Source: Cystobacter ferrugineus
GTDB taxonomy: Bacteria > Myxococcota > Myxococcia > Myxococcales > Myxococcaceae
Reading direction: 5' to 3'
Length of the DNA stretch: 64,000 nucleotides
NCBI RefSeq assembly: GCF_001887355.1
Contig: NZ_MPIN01000001.1
Span: forward strand, 434,001 to 498,000
A program made the position numbers and the translations under genes. The number at the start of each line of letters is the position of its first letter. The stretch's first letter is position 1. This document shows, piece after piece, positions 22,571 through 30,964 of this stretch. The notes beneath the pieces are model-generated. The model did not search any database and was not told where the DNA came from. It was given only the letters and a program-made list of their open reading frames with translations.

Positions 22571-23470
22571 TCAGCCCGCGGTCGTGGGGGCCTGGGGGCG
22601 ATGCGTTCGCAGGAAGTCGTCGAGGAAGGTGCGCTCCTCGGGCTTCAAGTCCGCCAGCCCGAGGCCGTAGCCGCGCGGCTGCTTACCATCGTCGAGCGTG
22701 TATTCCCAGATGACGGAGCTGCGCAGCTTGATCTCCCGAGGAGGCTGCTCGAAATTCAACACCAGCTCCACCCGGGTGCCCAGCCGCAGGGGCTTGGACG
22801 TGGGAATGAAGAGCCCTCCGGCCTGCAGGTTGACGATGCGGTGGTCGGTGAAGATGCCCATGTTGCGCGCGTTCACCCGGATTTCCACCTGGGTCCGGTC
22901 GTTCTGCGTGCGCAGGCCCACGAACTCCTCGGCCGAGTAGGTGTAGGCCGGAGCCTGCACGGCGGCGCGTCCGCCGGCGGGAGTCGCCGTGCGGGGCCCC
23001 GCGGCAACGGGCGCCGCGGGAGCCGTGGCGCGCTGGGCCTCCGCCTCGCGCATGCGGCGCGCGAGCAGCTCGAAGATGTCCGCGTGCACCTTGCGCAGCT
23101 CGGGGCTGGTGGCCGCGGACAGGTGCTCGGGGGAGAAGCGCCTCGCCATCCGGAAGAAGGCGGCCCGCACCTCCTCCAGCGGCGCCTCCGGCTTCAGCCC
23201 GAGGATCTGCCACGCGCTCATCGCCTGCATCTGCCCCAACTGCGTGCGCAGGCGCGCGGCCTGCCCGGACTCGTCGGCGGAGCCGGGCCGCAAGGTGCTG
23301 AACAGATCCTTCACTTCGTTGAACTGCGCGATGGGCTCCCAGGACTCGCCATCGCGGGAAGCGCGGGTGACGGCCTTGAGACGTCCCGAGCTCACCAGTT
23401 CTCGCAGCGACTGGAGCGTCAGGGGTCCCAACACGCGTCCGACGGAGTCTCCAATCCAGTAATTCGACAT
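22571..23470 (-). CDS. GYF_2 / J-like / PilZ domain protein
   Basis: 299 aa with three parts. Residues 1-55 resemble a GYF_2 (DUF4339) domain (YWIGDSVGRVLGPLTLQSL). About 95-150 is a J-domain-like helical segment (AWQILGLKPEAPLEEVRAAF) in which the HPD tripeptide is lost (RRFSPEHLS). A Pro/Ala linker leads to a PilZ domain at about 195-290 (RVNARNMGIFTDHRIVNLQA, GGLFIPTS), the c-di-GMP-associated fold. Myxobacterial PilZ proteins of this sort occur in motility and signalling. The start has GAGGAG just upstream. Confidence 0.85.
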   Translation of the reverse strand: MSNYWIGDSVGRVLGPLTLQSLRELVSSGRLKAVTRASRDGESWEPIAQFNEVKDLFSTLRPGSADESGQAARLRTQLGQMQAMSAWQILGLKPEAPLEEVRAAFFRMARRFSPEHLSAATSPELRKVHADIFELLARRMREAEAQRATAPAAPVAAGPRTATPAGGRAAVQAPAYTYSAEEFVGLRTQNDRTQVEIRVNARNMGIFTDHRIVNLQAGGLFIPTSKPLRLGTRVELVLNFEQPPREIKLRSSVIWEYTLDDGKQPRGYGLGLADLKPEERTFLDDFLRTHRPQAPTTAG

Positions 23471-23490
23471 GGGCTCTCCTCGGGTTGTGT

Positions 23491-23862
23491 TCAGTGGGCC
23501 AGTGCCTGGCGGATGGCCAGGGAGATTTCCAATGGATGGAAGGGCTTGCCCACGAAGCCCACGGCCCCGGCGGACAGGGCCTGCTGCACCACCGGATCGG
23601 CATCCATGCTGCTGATGATGAGCACGCGCGTGTCCGGTGAGGACTGCTTGATGTGCGCGAGCACCTCCAGCCCGCTGCACCGGGGCATGAAGAGGTCCAA
23701 CAGCATCAATGCCGGCCGCTCGCGCGCGGCGACCTCCAGTCCCTCGCGGCCGTCCGAGGCCTCGAGCATCCGCACCTCGAGGCCACTTTCCTGGATGGCG
23801 TCCTTGAGGAGGTGGCGCACGAAGCGATCGTCATCGACCAGCAGAAGCGTGGGGGGGGGCAT
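23491..23862 (-). CDS. Single-domain response regulator
   Basis: 123 aa receiver domain with LLVDDDRFVR, phospho-Asp in LLDLFMPRCSG, IISSMDADP and GKPFHP. No output domain. The start at 23862 (MPPPTLLLVDDD) gives normal spacing to the acidic pocket; upstream in-frame ATGs at 23901 and beyond are possible, and no start has a strong Shine-Dalgarno. Codons 2-4 are a run of nine C (nine G on the plus strand, 23851-23859). It is 20 bp upstream of the PilZ gene and probably in the same operon. Confidence 0.88.
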   Translation of the reverse strand: MPPPTLLLVDDDRFVRHLLKDAIQESGLEVRMLEASDGREGLEVAARERPALMLLDLFMPRCSGLEVLAHIKQSSPDTRVLIISSMDADPVVQQALSAGAVGFVGKPFHPLEISLAIRQALAH

Positions 23863-23972
23863 GTCGGGCCATGATAAGGCGCCCACACGTGGATTGCCCA
23901 TGGTCTCAACGTGCTTTCTCATTCCTTTCATCACTTGCGCGGAGATGACGGGAAGTGGGCTAAGCACGCGCC

Positions 23973-25358
23973 ATGTCCACTGCTCAAGCCCTGGCTCACT
24001 TCGACGCCCAGAAGAACAGCTACCTCGAAGATTTGAAGCGGCTGATCCGCATTCCCAGTGTGTCTTTCGACGGCTTCGAGCCCTCGCACGTGCGCGCGAG
24101 CGCGGAAGCCACAGCGGCACTGTTGAAGTCGCGTGGTTTCGAAAACGTGCGCTTGCTGGAGTTGGAGGGTGCCCATCCGTACGTGTACGGCGAGCGGTTG
24201 AATGCTCCTGGCAAACCCACGCTCCTGCTGTATGCGCACCATGACGTACAGCCGGCGGGAGACGAGGGGGCGTGGAAGAGCCCGCCGTTCGAGCCGCGGG
24301 AGCGCGACGGGCGCCTCTACGGGCGCGGCGCGGCGGACGACAAGGCGGGCATCGTGGTGCACACCTCGGCGGTGGACGCCTGGTTGAAGGGGGGCGGGGA
24401 GCTGCCGCTCAACGTGAAGGTGCTCATCGAGGGCGAGGAGGAAGTGGGCAGCGAGCACCTGGGCATCTTCCTGCAACGGCACAAGGCGCTGCTCCAGGCG
24501 GATGCCATCGTGCTCACGGACACGACGAACTTCGACACGGGGCTGCCCTCCATCACCACCGCGCTGCGCGGCCTGGTGACGGTGGACGTGGAGGTGCGCG
24601 CGCTGCGGCAGGCGGTGCACTCGGGCATGTGGGGCGGGCCGGTGCCGGATCCGGTGATGGCGCTGTGCCGGATGCTCGCCTCGCTGACGAACCCCGACGG
24701 GAGCATCGCCATCGAGGGCATCCACGAGCACGTGCGCCCACTCACCGAGGACGAGCGGCGGAGCATCCAGTCGCTTCCGGGGAACGAGGTGTATTTCAAG
24801 CAGCAGGCGGGCCTGGTGCCCGGCGCCGAGCTGCTCGGTGGGCGCCATCCCTGGGAGATGAACTGGCGCCAGCCGGCGCTCGCCATCAACGCCATCCAGG
24901 CGAGCAGCCGCAAGGACGCGCGCAACATCATCTGCGACGTGGCGTGGGCTCGCGTGGGCATCCGCGTCGTGCCGGACCTGGACGCGGCGGACGTGCAGCG
25001 GCGGCTGGTGGAGCACCTGAAGCAGCGCGTGCCCTGGGGGCTGGAGCTGCACATCAAGGAGGACGCGCCCGCGGGCCCCTGGTTCACGGACACGTCGCAT
25101 CCGGCCTTCCAGGCCGCCTTCCGCGCGCTGCGCCTGGGCTATGGCACCGAGCCCGTGGCCATCGGGTGTGGCGCGTCCATTCCCTTCGTGGAGCCGTTCG
25201 CCCGGGAGCTGGGCGGGGTGCCCGCGCTGCTCATCGGCGTGGAGGATCCCTACACCAATGCCCATTCTGAGAACGAGAGCCTGCACCTGGGTGACTGGGA
25301 CAAGGCGGTGCGCAGCGCCATCCATCTGTACGCGGAGCTGGCCCAGGCACTGAAGTAG
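23973..25358 (+). CDS. M20 family metallopeptidase (dipeptidase)
   Basis: 461 aa zinc dipeptidase of the M20 (ArgE/DapE/CNDP) family. Metal ligands and catalytic residues are visible: [10 protein letters not shown] (about residue 89), the bridging Asp in [10 protein letters not shown], the [10 protein letters not shown] Glu pair, and the C-terminal NAHSENESL His. A dimerisation/lid domain lies between ([13 protein letters not shown]). No signal peptide, so it acts in the cytoplasm. It is divergent from the response regulator gene. Confidence 0.92.
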   Translation: MSTAQALAHFDAQKNSYLEDLKRLIRIPSVSFDGFEPSHVRASAEATAALLKSRGFENVRLLELEGAHPYVYGERLNAPGKPTLLLYAHHDVQPAGDEGAWKSPPFEPRERDGRLYGRGAADDKAGIVVHTSAVDAWLKGGGELPLNVKVLIEGEEEVGSEHLGIFLQRHKALLQADAIVLTDTTNFDTGLPSITTALRGLVTVDVEVRALRQAVHSGMWGGPVPDPVMALCRMLASLTNPDGSIAIEGIHEHVRPLTEDERRSIQSLPGNEVYFKQQAGLVPGAELLGGRHPWEMNWRQPALAINAIQASSRKDARNIICDVAWARVGIRVVPDLDAADVQRRLVEHLKQRVPWGLELHIKEDAPAGPWFTDTSHPAFQAAFRALRLGYGTEPVAIGCGASIPFVEPFARELGGVPALLIGVEDPYTNAHSENESLHLGDWDKAVRSAIHLYAELAQALK

Positions 25359-25390
25359 CGTCCGGGTCGTTTCGCTTTTATGAGGGCTTC

Positions 25391-25876
25391 ATGAAAATCG
25401 CCAAGGACAGCGTCGTTTCCATCGAGTACCGGCTGCATCTGGGGGATGGAGAAGTGGTGGATGAGAGCGAGCCGGGAGATCCGCTCGAGTACCTGCACGG
25501 GCACGATGAGATCGTCCCGGGCCTGGAGAAGGCGCTGGAGGGCAAGACCAAGGGCGAGTCCCTGAAGGTCGTCGTCCCGCCGGCCGACGGCTACGGGGAG
25601 ATCGATCCGGACGGCGTGGAGGAGGTGCCGCGCAGCGAGTTCCCGGCGGAGATGGAGATCAAGCCGGGCGCCATCCTCAGCGCCACCGATCATGAGGGCG
25701 ACGAGGTGGACTTCCTCGTGAAGGAAGTGAAGGGCGACAAGGTCATCGTCGACTTCAACCACCCCTTCGCCGGCAAGACGCTCCACTTCGAGGTCAAGGT
25801 GCACAACGTGCGCGCCGCGACGAAGGAGGAGCTGGAGCACGGCCACGCCCACGGCGAGCACGGGCACGACCACTGA
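25391..25876 (+). CDS. slyD: SlyD-type FKBP peptidyl-prolyl isomerase
   Basis: 161 aa. FKBP fold split by an IF chaperone insert: VSIEYRLHLGDGEVVDESEP, then HGHDEIVPGLEKALEGKTKGE, then the insert, then VDFNHPFAGKTLHFEVKV. The C-terminal tail is His-rich (HGHAHGEHGHDH), as in SlyD proteins that bind nickel. It lies 32 bp after the dipeptidase gene. Its TGA directly abuts the stop of the convergent Rsm22 gene. Confidence 0.94.
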   Translation: MKIAKDSVVSIEYRLHLGDGEVVDESEPGDPLEYLHGHDEIVPGLEKALEGKTKGESLKVVVPPADGYGEIDPDGVEEVPRSEFPAEMEIKPGAILSATDHEGDEVDFLVKEVKGDKVIVDFNHPFAGKTLHFEVKVHNVRAATKEELEHGHAHGEHGHDH

Positions 25877-27076
25877 TCATGTCGACTCGCGCTTGCCCTC
25901 GTCCGGGGGCGGCGCGGGCGTCTTCGGGGCCGGGGGCACGCCCTGGCCCGCGTAGGCCACCACCTTCACCTCCGAGCGGTCATCCAGCGCGAGCCCGTCG
26001 CCCTTGGCCTCGGTGTTCGTCACCGAGACGACGTCGCCGCGGTGCAGCTTGAAGAAGCGCTCGTTCTTCTCCGTGCGGTGCTTCTCCTGCATCGCCAGGC
26101 CCATGCGGCCCTCGGCGCCACAGCCGATGAAGCGCTGGCGCCCCTTGCCCTCGAGCGACTCGGACACGATGCGGAAGAGCCGCTCCGGCCGGGGCTCGGG
26201 CCACCCCTCGCCCGCGGGCGCGAGCACCAGGTAGCTCATCTTCAGCGCCTCCTTGTGCAGCCCCGCCGCCTTGGCGATCTCCTCCACCACCCGGGGCATC
26301 GTCCAGGTGCGCTCCGCGTGGCACCAGTCGCTCTCCTTCACCAGCGCGGGACAGGCGCCCCGGTACATGCAGGGCGCGCGGATGGCGTAGCCCTTCTCCA
26401 CCATGACGTCGCGCACCTTGAGCAACAGCCGCGACGTCTCGCGCAGCGCGGGCTCCAGCACCACCAGGCTGCCCCCCGGCTTCACCTGCGCCAGCACCTG
26501 CTCCAGCAGCGCCGCGCGCGGCTTCACCGCCTCGTCCCCCGCGCCATACAGCTCGTTGAGCACGTGGCCCATGGTGATGAGATCGTACTTCCCCTCGGGA
26601 AGGGGCGCCTTGCGCAGCGGATCCCACTCCCGGGTGGCGAGCGCCTCACCGGCCTCCGTCGCCAGGGCGCGCGCGAGTGCCAGCGCGGGCTTGCTGCGGT
26701 CCGCGGCCGTCACCTCGGCGGCGCCCGCGTCCAGCGCGGCGAAGGCCACCGGGGCGGGGCCGCTGCCCAGGTCGAGCACCGAGCGGGGCCTCGCGGACAG
26801 CTCGCCCAGGGCCTCGCGGGCCTGGGCATAGGAGACGGGCCAGTAGAAGAGCAGATAGGCGCCGAGCAGCCTGGGGTCGTCCATGTAACGCGCCCCCGCG
26901 AGCTTGCGCTCGCGCGTGAGTCCCAGCGAGAGCTGTTTCACGCCCGCGCCCACCTCCTTCACTTCCTGTGGGGTCAGGCGCGTCTCGGGCCCGTCCGCCC
27001 TGCCGCGCGCCTGCCTCCAGACGGCGATGAGCCGCGGAATCCAACGCTCCAAGTCCTTGCCGTACGGGCCACTCAT
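25877..27076 (-). CDS. Rsm22/METTL17-like methyltransferase with Cys ligands
   Basis: 399 aa homologue of the small-ribosomal-subunit Rsm22 family. The SAM-fold loop is SVLDLGSGPAPVAFAALDAG. A Cys-rich segment reads PCMYRGACPAL and SDWCHAE, and a later Cys is in RFIGCGAEG. These four cysteines match in order the [4Fe-4S] ligands described for METTL17/Rsm22. Role: probable ribosome assembly or rRNA modification; activity is not shown. The C-terminus is Pro/Lys-rich. The ATG at 27076 is preferred over 27166, where homology is absent. Confidence 0.85.
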   Translation of the reverse strand: MSGPYGKDLERWIPRLIAVWRQARGRADGPETRLTPQEVKEVGAGVKQLSLGLTRERKLAGARYMDDPRLLGAYLLFYWPVSYAQAREALGELSARPRSVLDLGSGPAPVAFAALDAGAAEVTAADRSKPALALARALATEAGEALATREWDPLRKAPLPEGKYDLITMGHVLNELYGAGDEAVKPRAALLEQVLAQVKPGGSLVVLEPALRETSRLLLKVRDVMVEKGYAIRAPCMYRGACPALVKESDWCHAERTWTMPRVVEEIAKAAGLHKEALKMSYLVLAPAGEGWPEPRPERLFRIVSESLEGKGRQRFIGCGAEGRMGLAMQEKHRTEKNERFFKLHRGDVVSVTNTEAKGDGLALDDRSEVKVVAYAGQGVPPAPKTPAPPPDEGKREST

Positions 27077-27140
27077 CCCCACCCTGCCTTCGCGATAGAA
27101 GGGTCGCCTCTGGCGGGCAACCGCGTTAAACCCCGACTCA

Positions 27141-28136
27141 ATGATTTCCGTCCGCGACCTGCGCAAGCACTATCAGGTCCACAAGCGTCCGCCTGGCCTC
27201 AAGGCCGCTCTCCGCTCGGTCTTCCACCGGACCTACACCTCCGTCAAGGCGGTGGATGGCATCTCCTTCGACATCCAGCCCGGCGAGCGCGTGGGCTTCC
27301 TGGGCCCCAATGGGGCGGGGAAGACCACCACCCTCAAGGTGCTCTCGGGGCTCTTGCACCCCTCGAGCGGCGAGGTGCGCGTGGATGGTCATGTCCCGCG
27401 TCATCGCGAGGAGGCCTTCCTCAAGAAGATCATGCTGGTGACGGGGCAGAAGCAGCAGCTCATCTGGGACCTGCCCCCGTCGGAGACGCTCGAGCTCAAC
27501 CGCGCCATCTATGACGTTCCCACCGCCCAGTACAAGCAGACGTTGGACGAGCTGGTGACGCTGCTGGACCTGGGCGAGCTGCTTGGCAAGCCGACGCGGC
27601 AGTTGTCGCTCGGCGAGCGGATGAAGTGCGAGCTGGCGGTGGCGCTCATCCACCGGCCCAAGGTGCTCTTCCTGGACGAGCCCACCATCGGGCTGGACGT
27701 GTCCATGCAGGCCACGATGCGCGCCTTCATCAAGGACTACAACGAGCGGCACGGCGCCACGCTCATCCTCACCAGCCACTACATGGACGACGTGGCGGCG
27801 CTGTGCCCGCGCATCATCGTCATCGACAAGGGGATCGTCTCGTATGACGGGGGGCTCGACGCGCTGGTGAAGAGGGTGCGCCCGGAGAAGCGCGTGGTGT
27901 TGCGCCTGTCCCAGGCGGTGGACGCGCCGGACCTCGCGGCCCTGGGCAAGGTGGTGTCGCATGATCCGCTGTCGGCGGTGTTGCAGGTGTCGCAGGATGC
28001 CGTCAACGCCACCGTGAGCCGGGTGCTCTCCACCCTGCCGGTGATGGACCTGACGGTGGAGAACGCGCCCCTGGAAGAGGTCATGAGCGAGCTGTTCGCC
28101 GAGAGCAAGGCGCGGCGCCAGGGGGCGGGCGTATGA
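27141..28136 (+). CDS. ABC transporter ATP-binding protein (ABC-2 exporter)
   Basis: 331 aa. Walker A GPNGAGKTTTLKVL, signature LSLGERMKCELA, Walker B VLFLDEPTIGLD, H-loop LTSHYMDD. The C-terminal ~85 residues form an extra domain typical of ABC-2 export ATPases. It overlaps the first permease gene by 4 bp. Substrate unknown; related systems export drugs, viologens or polyketides. Confidence 0.93.
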   Translation: MISVRDLRKHYQVHKRPPGLKAALRSVFHRTYTSVKAVDGISFDIQPGERVGFLGPNGAGKTTTLKVLSGLLHPSSGEVRVDGHVPRHREEAFLKKIMLVTGQKQQLIWDLPPSETLELNRAIYDVPTAQYKQTLDELVTLLDLGELLGKPTRQLSLGERMKCELAVALIHRPKVLFLDEPTIGLDVSMQATMRAFIKDYNERHGATLILTSHYMDDVAALCPRIIVIDKGIVSYDGGLDALVKRVRPEKRVVLRLSQAVDAPDLAALGKVVSHDPLSAVLQVSQDAVNATVSRVLSTLPVMDLTVENAPLEEVMSELFAESKARRQGAGV

Positions 28137-28936
28137 GCGTGCGCGGCACGCTGCGTGCCCTGCCCACGCTGCTCCGGGTGGGGGTGTCCGAGGCGGTGGC
28201 CTACCGGGCGGAGATGCTCGTCTGGGTGCTGGGTACCACCATGCCCTTCATCTCCATGGCGCTGTGGACGGCGGTGGCCCGCTACGAGCCCGTGGGGCGC
28301 TACGACTCCCACGAATTCGTGCGCTACTTCCTGGCCACCTTCGTGGTGCGGCAGATGACGGGGGCATACGCGGCCTGGCAGATCAACTTCGAGGTGCGCC
28401 AGGGCACGCTGGCCATGCGCCTGTTGCGTCCCATCTCGCCCCTGTGGAGCTACGCGGCGGAGAACCTGGGCACCTTCCCCTTGCGCCTGTTCCTGGTGGT
28501 GCCGCTGACGCTCTTCTCCGTGTCCACCCTGGGCACCCGCTCGGTGCCCGGCACCGCGTGGGGCTGGGGGTTCTTCCTGCTGGCGCTCGTGGGCGGCTGG
28601 CTCATCACCTTCCTGGTCAACGTGTTCGTCGGCAGCCTGAGTCTGTACATCGAGAGCAGCAACCGGATCATGGACCTGTGGTTCGCCTTCTTCCTCGTCT
28701 GCTCCGGCTACCTGTACCCGGTGGAGCTCTTCCCCCCGGTGCTGCGCGGCCTGTTGGACTGGTTGCCCTTCCGCTACCAGATTGGCCTGCCGGTGGAGTT
28801 GATGACGAACGCCCACGGCTTCACCGAGGCGCTGGGGTTGCTGGGCCGCCAGTGGTTGTGGGTGGCGCTGCTCCTGGGCCTGTCCATCCTGAGCTGGAAG
28901 CGGGGCCTCAAGCGCTTCGCCGCCTATGGAGGCTAG
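28133..28936 (+). CDS. ABC-2 type permease (ABC2_membrane_6-like)
   Basis: 267 aa integral membrane protein with about six hydrophobic helices (for example MLVWVLGTTMPFISMALWTA and FFLLALVGGWLITFLVNVFV). Family marks are the YFLATFVVRQMTGAYAAWQI and VRQGTLAMRLLRP segments seen in paired DUF990-like permeases. It partners the ATPase upstream and the second permease downstream to make a heteromeric exporter. Confidence 0.88.
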   Translation: MSVRGTLRALPTLLRVGVSEAVAYRAEMLVWVLGTTMPFISMALWTAVARYEPVGRYDSHEFVRYFLATFVVRQMTGAYAAWQINFEVRQGTLAMRLLRPISPLWSYAAENLGTFPLRLFLVVPLTLFSVSTLGTRSVPGTAWGWGFFLLALVGGWLITFLVNVFVGSLSLYIESSNRIMDLWFAFFLVCSGYLYPVELFPPVLRGLLDWLPFRYQIGLPVELMTNAHGFTEALGLLGRQWLWVALLLGLSILSWKRGLKRFAAYGG

Positions 28937-28940
28937 GGGC

Positions 28941-29735
28941 ATGTTCCGCCGCTACATGCGTTTGTTGAGGGTTCGCCTCCGGGCGTCCAGCCTGCTCGCC
29001 ATGCAATACCAGGCGGACTTCCTGCTCGATGGGCTCATCTCCGTCTTCTGGATGGCCTCCGCGCTGGTGCCCCTGTTCGTCGTCTTCCAGAACGCGCAGC
29101 GCCAGATCGAGGGGTGGAGCTTCGGCGAGTCGTTGCTGGTCATCGGCTGGTTCACCCTGTTGCAGGGCATCCTGGAAGGGGCCATCAACCCGAGCCTCCA
29201 GGGCGTGGTGGAGCACATCCGCAAGGGGACGCTGGACTTCGTGCTGCTCAAGCCCGCGGACGCGCAGTTCCTGGTGTCCACCGAGAACTTCCTGCCGTGG
29301 CGGGCCCTCAACCTCGTCGCGGCGCTGATCATCTTCGGCTACGGCTTCCACCTGATTGGCCGCGCGCCGTCCTTGCCGGGCGTGGCCATCTCGCTCGTGC
29401 TGCTGGGCACGAGCGTGCTTTTGCTCTACTCGCTGTGGATCCTCACGGTGTGCGCCGCCTTCTACGTGGTGAAGGTGGACAACCTCACCTACCTGTTCTC
29501 GTCCATCTTCGATGCCGCGCGCTGGCCGGCGTCGGTGTTCCGCGGGGTGCTCGCCTTCGTCTTCACCTTCGTCATTCCCCTGTCGGTGATGACCACCTTC
29601 CCGGCGGAGGCGCTGCTCGGCCGGTTGCCGTGGACGGCGCTGGTGTGGGCCATCCTCGGCTCGCTCCTCTTCGCGTTCTTCTCGCGCCGGATGTGGTTGC
29701 ACTCCATCGGCCGCTATACCTCCGCGAGTAGCTGA
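28941..29735 (+). CDS. ABC-2 type permease, second subunit
   Basis: 264 aa, about six membrane helices, homologous in outline to the preceding permease (IRKGTLDFVLLKPADAQFLV matches VRQGTLAMRLLRP). The ATG at 28941 is chosen because GGAGG lies 8 nt upstream; an in-frame ATG at 28926 would overlap the previous stop. Last gene of the exporter operon. Confidence 0.88.
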   Translation: MFRRYMRLLRVRLRASSLLAMQYQADFLLDGLISVFWMASALVPLFVVFQNAQRQIEGWSFGESLLVIGWFTLLQGILEGAINPSLQGVVEHIRKGTLDFVLLKPADAQFLVSTENFLPWRALNLVAALIIFGYGFHLIGRAPSLPGVAISLVLLGTSVLLLYSLWILTVCAAFYVVKVDNLTYLFSSIFDAARWPASVFRGVLAFVFTFVIPLSVMTTFPAEALLGRLPWTALVWAILGSLLFAFFSRRMWLHSIGRYTSASS

Positions 29736-29952
29736 ACCCGGGGTGGTTGTACCCGCCGCTTCGCCTGAGTCAGCGTGCGAACCTCCACGTGCTCGGAACG
29801 CGATGCCTCGCCATCGAGGTGCAGGACCAGTAAGTCCGGTGTGTGGCTCCCGCGAACACGCGACTCGGGTACGAAGCGGATGAGGATGTTGTGGCGCTCG
29901 TTCTGCGGAAACCCGCGCGCGTAGCGGATGGCCGTGTGCGGTTCTGGGTGGG
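29714..29952 (-). pseudogene. Possible 3' remnant of an unrecognised gene
   Basis: A minus-strand open frame of about 78 codons with coding-like third-position GC ends in TAG at 29714-29716 and overlaps the permease 3' end by 22 bp. The peptide (for example IRYARGFPQNERHNILIRFV and HTPDLLVLHLDGEASR) looks like normal protein, but no start codon with a ribosome site lies in it, and upstream the frame runs into the glutathione transferase gene. I cannot name the family. It may be a truncated gene end left after an insertion or deletion. Confidence 0.35.
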
Positions 29953-30603
29953 CTAGCCGAGCGCGATCATATCGGGCCGGTCGCGGTGCTGATCGGCCCA
30001 GCGGGAGAGTTCCGGGGGCAGGCGCCAACCGAGCGAGACCATCTGCGCGAGCACGGGGTACTTGGGCGCACGCAGGGGCAACGTGGCGAGCCAGTGCTCC
30101 GCGGTGACGAGCCACATGTCCGCCGCCGACCAGCCACTCCGGGCGATGGTGGAGCGCGCGAGCACCGAGACGCGCTGGCCCAGTGTGTCCAGCGCGCGCT
30201 GGATGCGCTCGACCGCCTCGGCCTTCACGGCACTCCAGGCCTCGGAGGAGTGAAGCGCGTAGTACCGGGCGCCGAGAGCGGCGACCGTGTTCAAGGCGAC
30301 GTCGACGAGCGAGGCGACCTCGAAGACGGCGAGCGCATCATCGGGCTCCGAAGGCCAGAGCCGCGGAGCCGAGGGGTAGGCCCGATCGAGGTAGTGGGAG
30401 ATCGCGGTCGAGTCCCCGAGGACACGCCCATCCTCCTCGACGAGGACGGGGGTCGTCTTGAGCGGGGAGAGGCGGCGCGACTCCTCGAGGAACTCCGGGT
30501 GGGCACGCACGTGACGTAGCTCGACGGTGAGCCCCTTGTGCGCGAGTGCGAGGCGGGTACGGCGGGCGAAGGGTGAGGTCTGGATGTGGAAGAGGATGCG
30601 CAT
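29953..30603 (-). CDS. Glutathione S-transferase family protein
   Basis: 216 aa. The N-terminal thioredoxin-like domain (ILFHIQTSPFARRTRLALAH) contains the cis-Pro block KTTPVLVEEDGRVLGDSTAI, where DST matches the glutathione-binding E/D-S motif. A C-terminal helical domain follows. The start at 30603 (MRILFHIQ) is preferred to 30636. The substrate is unknown. It lies in an accessory patch with a gene remnant and a gene-poor gap. Confidence 0.85.
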   Translation of the reverse strand: MRILFHIQTSPFARRTRLALAHKGLTVELRHVRAHPEFLEESRRLSPLKTTPVLVEEDGRVLGDSTAISHYLDRAYPSAPRLWPSEPDDALAVFEVASLVDVALNTVAALGARYYALHSSEAWSAVKAEAVERIQRALDTLGQRVSVLARSTIARSGWSAADMWLVTAEHWLATLPLRAPKYPVLAQMVSLGWRLPPELSRWADQHRDRPDMIALG

Positions 30604-30964
30604 CGTCAGCGAAGGGCGAGAGGGTCGACGGCTCACGCCCGTGCGGCGACGTGACCCGTGCGCCGGGTGAAGGCACCAGGTCCTTCACCGGGCTGTCGGT
30701 CGCGAACATACGCGGCGAACAGCCTCTTCGGCGTGTACCTGCATCCGTCCTCCGTCTTCGAGCGCCGGACGCTGGGCTTCACCGTCTCGGAGGGCGTGTC
30801 CCCACCGGCTGACTCGGGATGCGCTGGCCCGGGATGCCCAGGGATGACGAGGCCTCCTGTTGCCCCGAGGCACCTGCCGCCAGATGCGGGGCGAAAGCTC
30901 CGTGATGCCGTGCCGGTGGGGGCCGGGGCCGGCTTCACGTCCGTGTTCTGACCCGCGACCCGCC
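30604..30964. other. Gene-free interval of 361 bp
   Basis: Between the glutathione transferase start and the SDR stop. A 97-codon plus-strand frame (30658-30951) and short minus frames exist but show no family resemblance or ribosome site. Upstream promoter DNA for the glutathione transferase gene is expected near 30604-30700. I see no RNA gene or repeat. Confidence 0.5.

Noticed and set aside
30658-30951. 97-codon plus-strand frame in the gene-poor gap
   Set aside because: No ribosome site and no family resemblance, and the frame is not distinct from random open frames at this GC.
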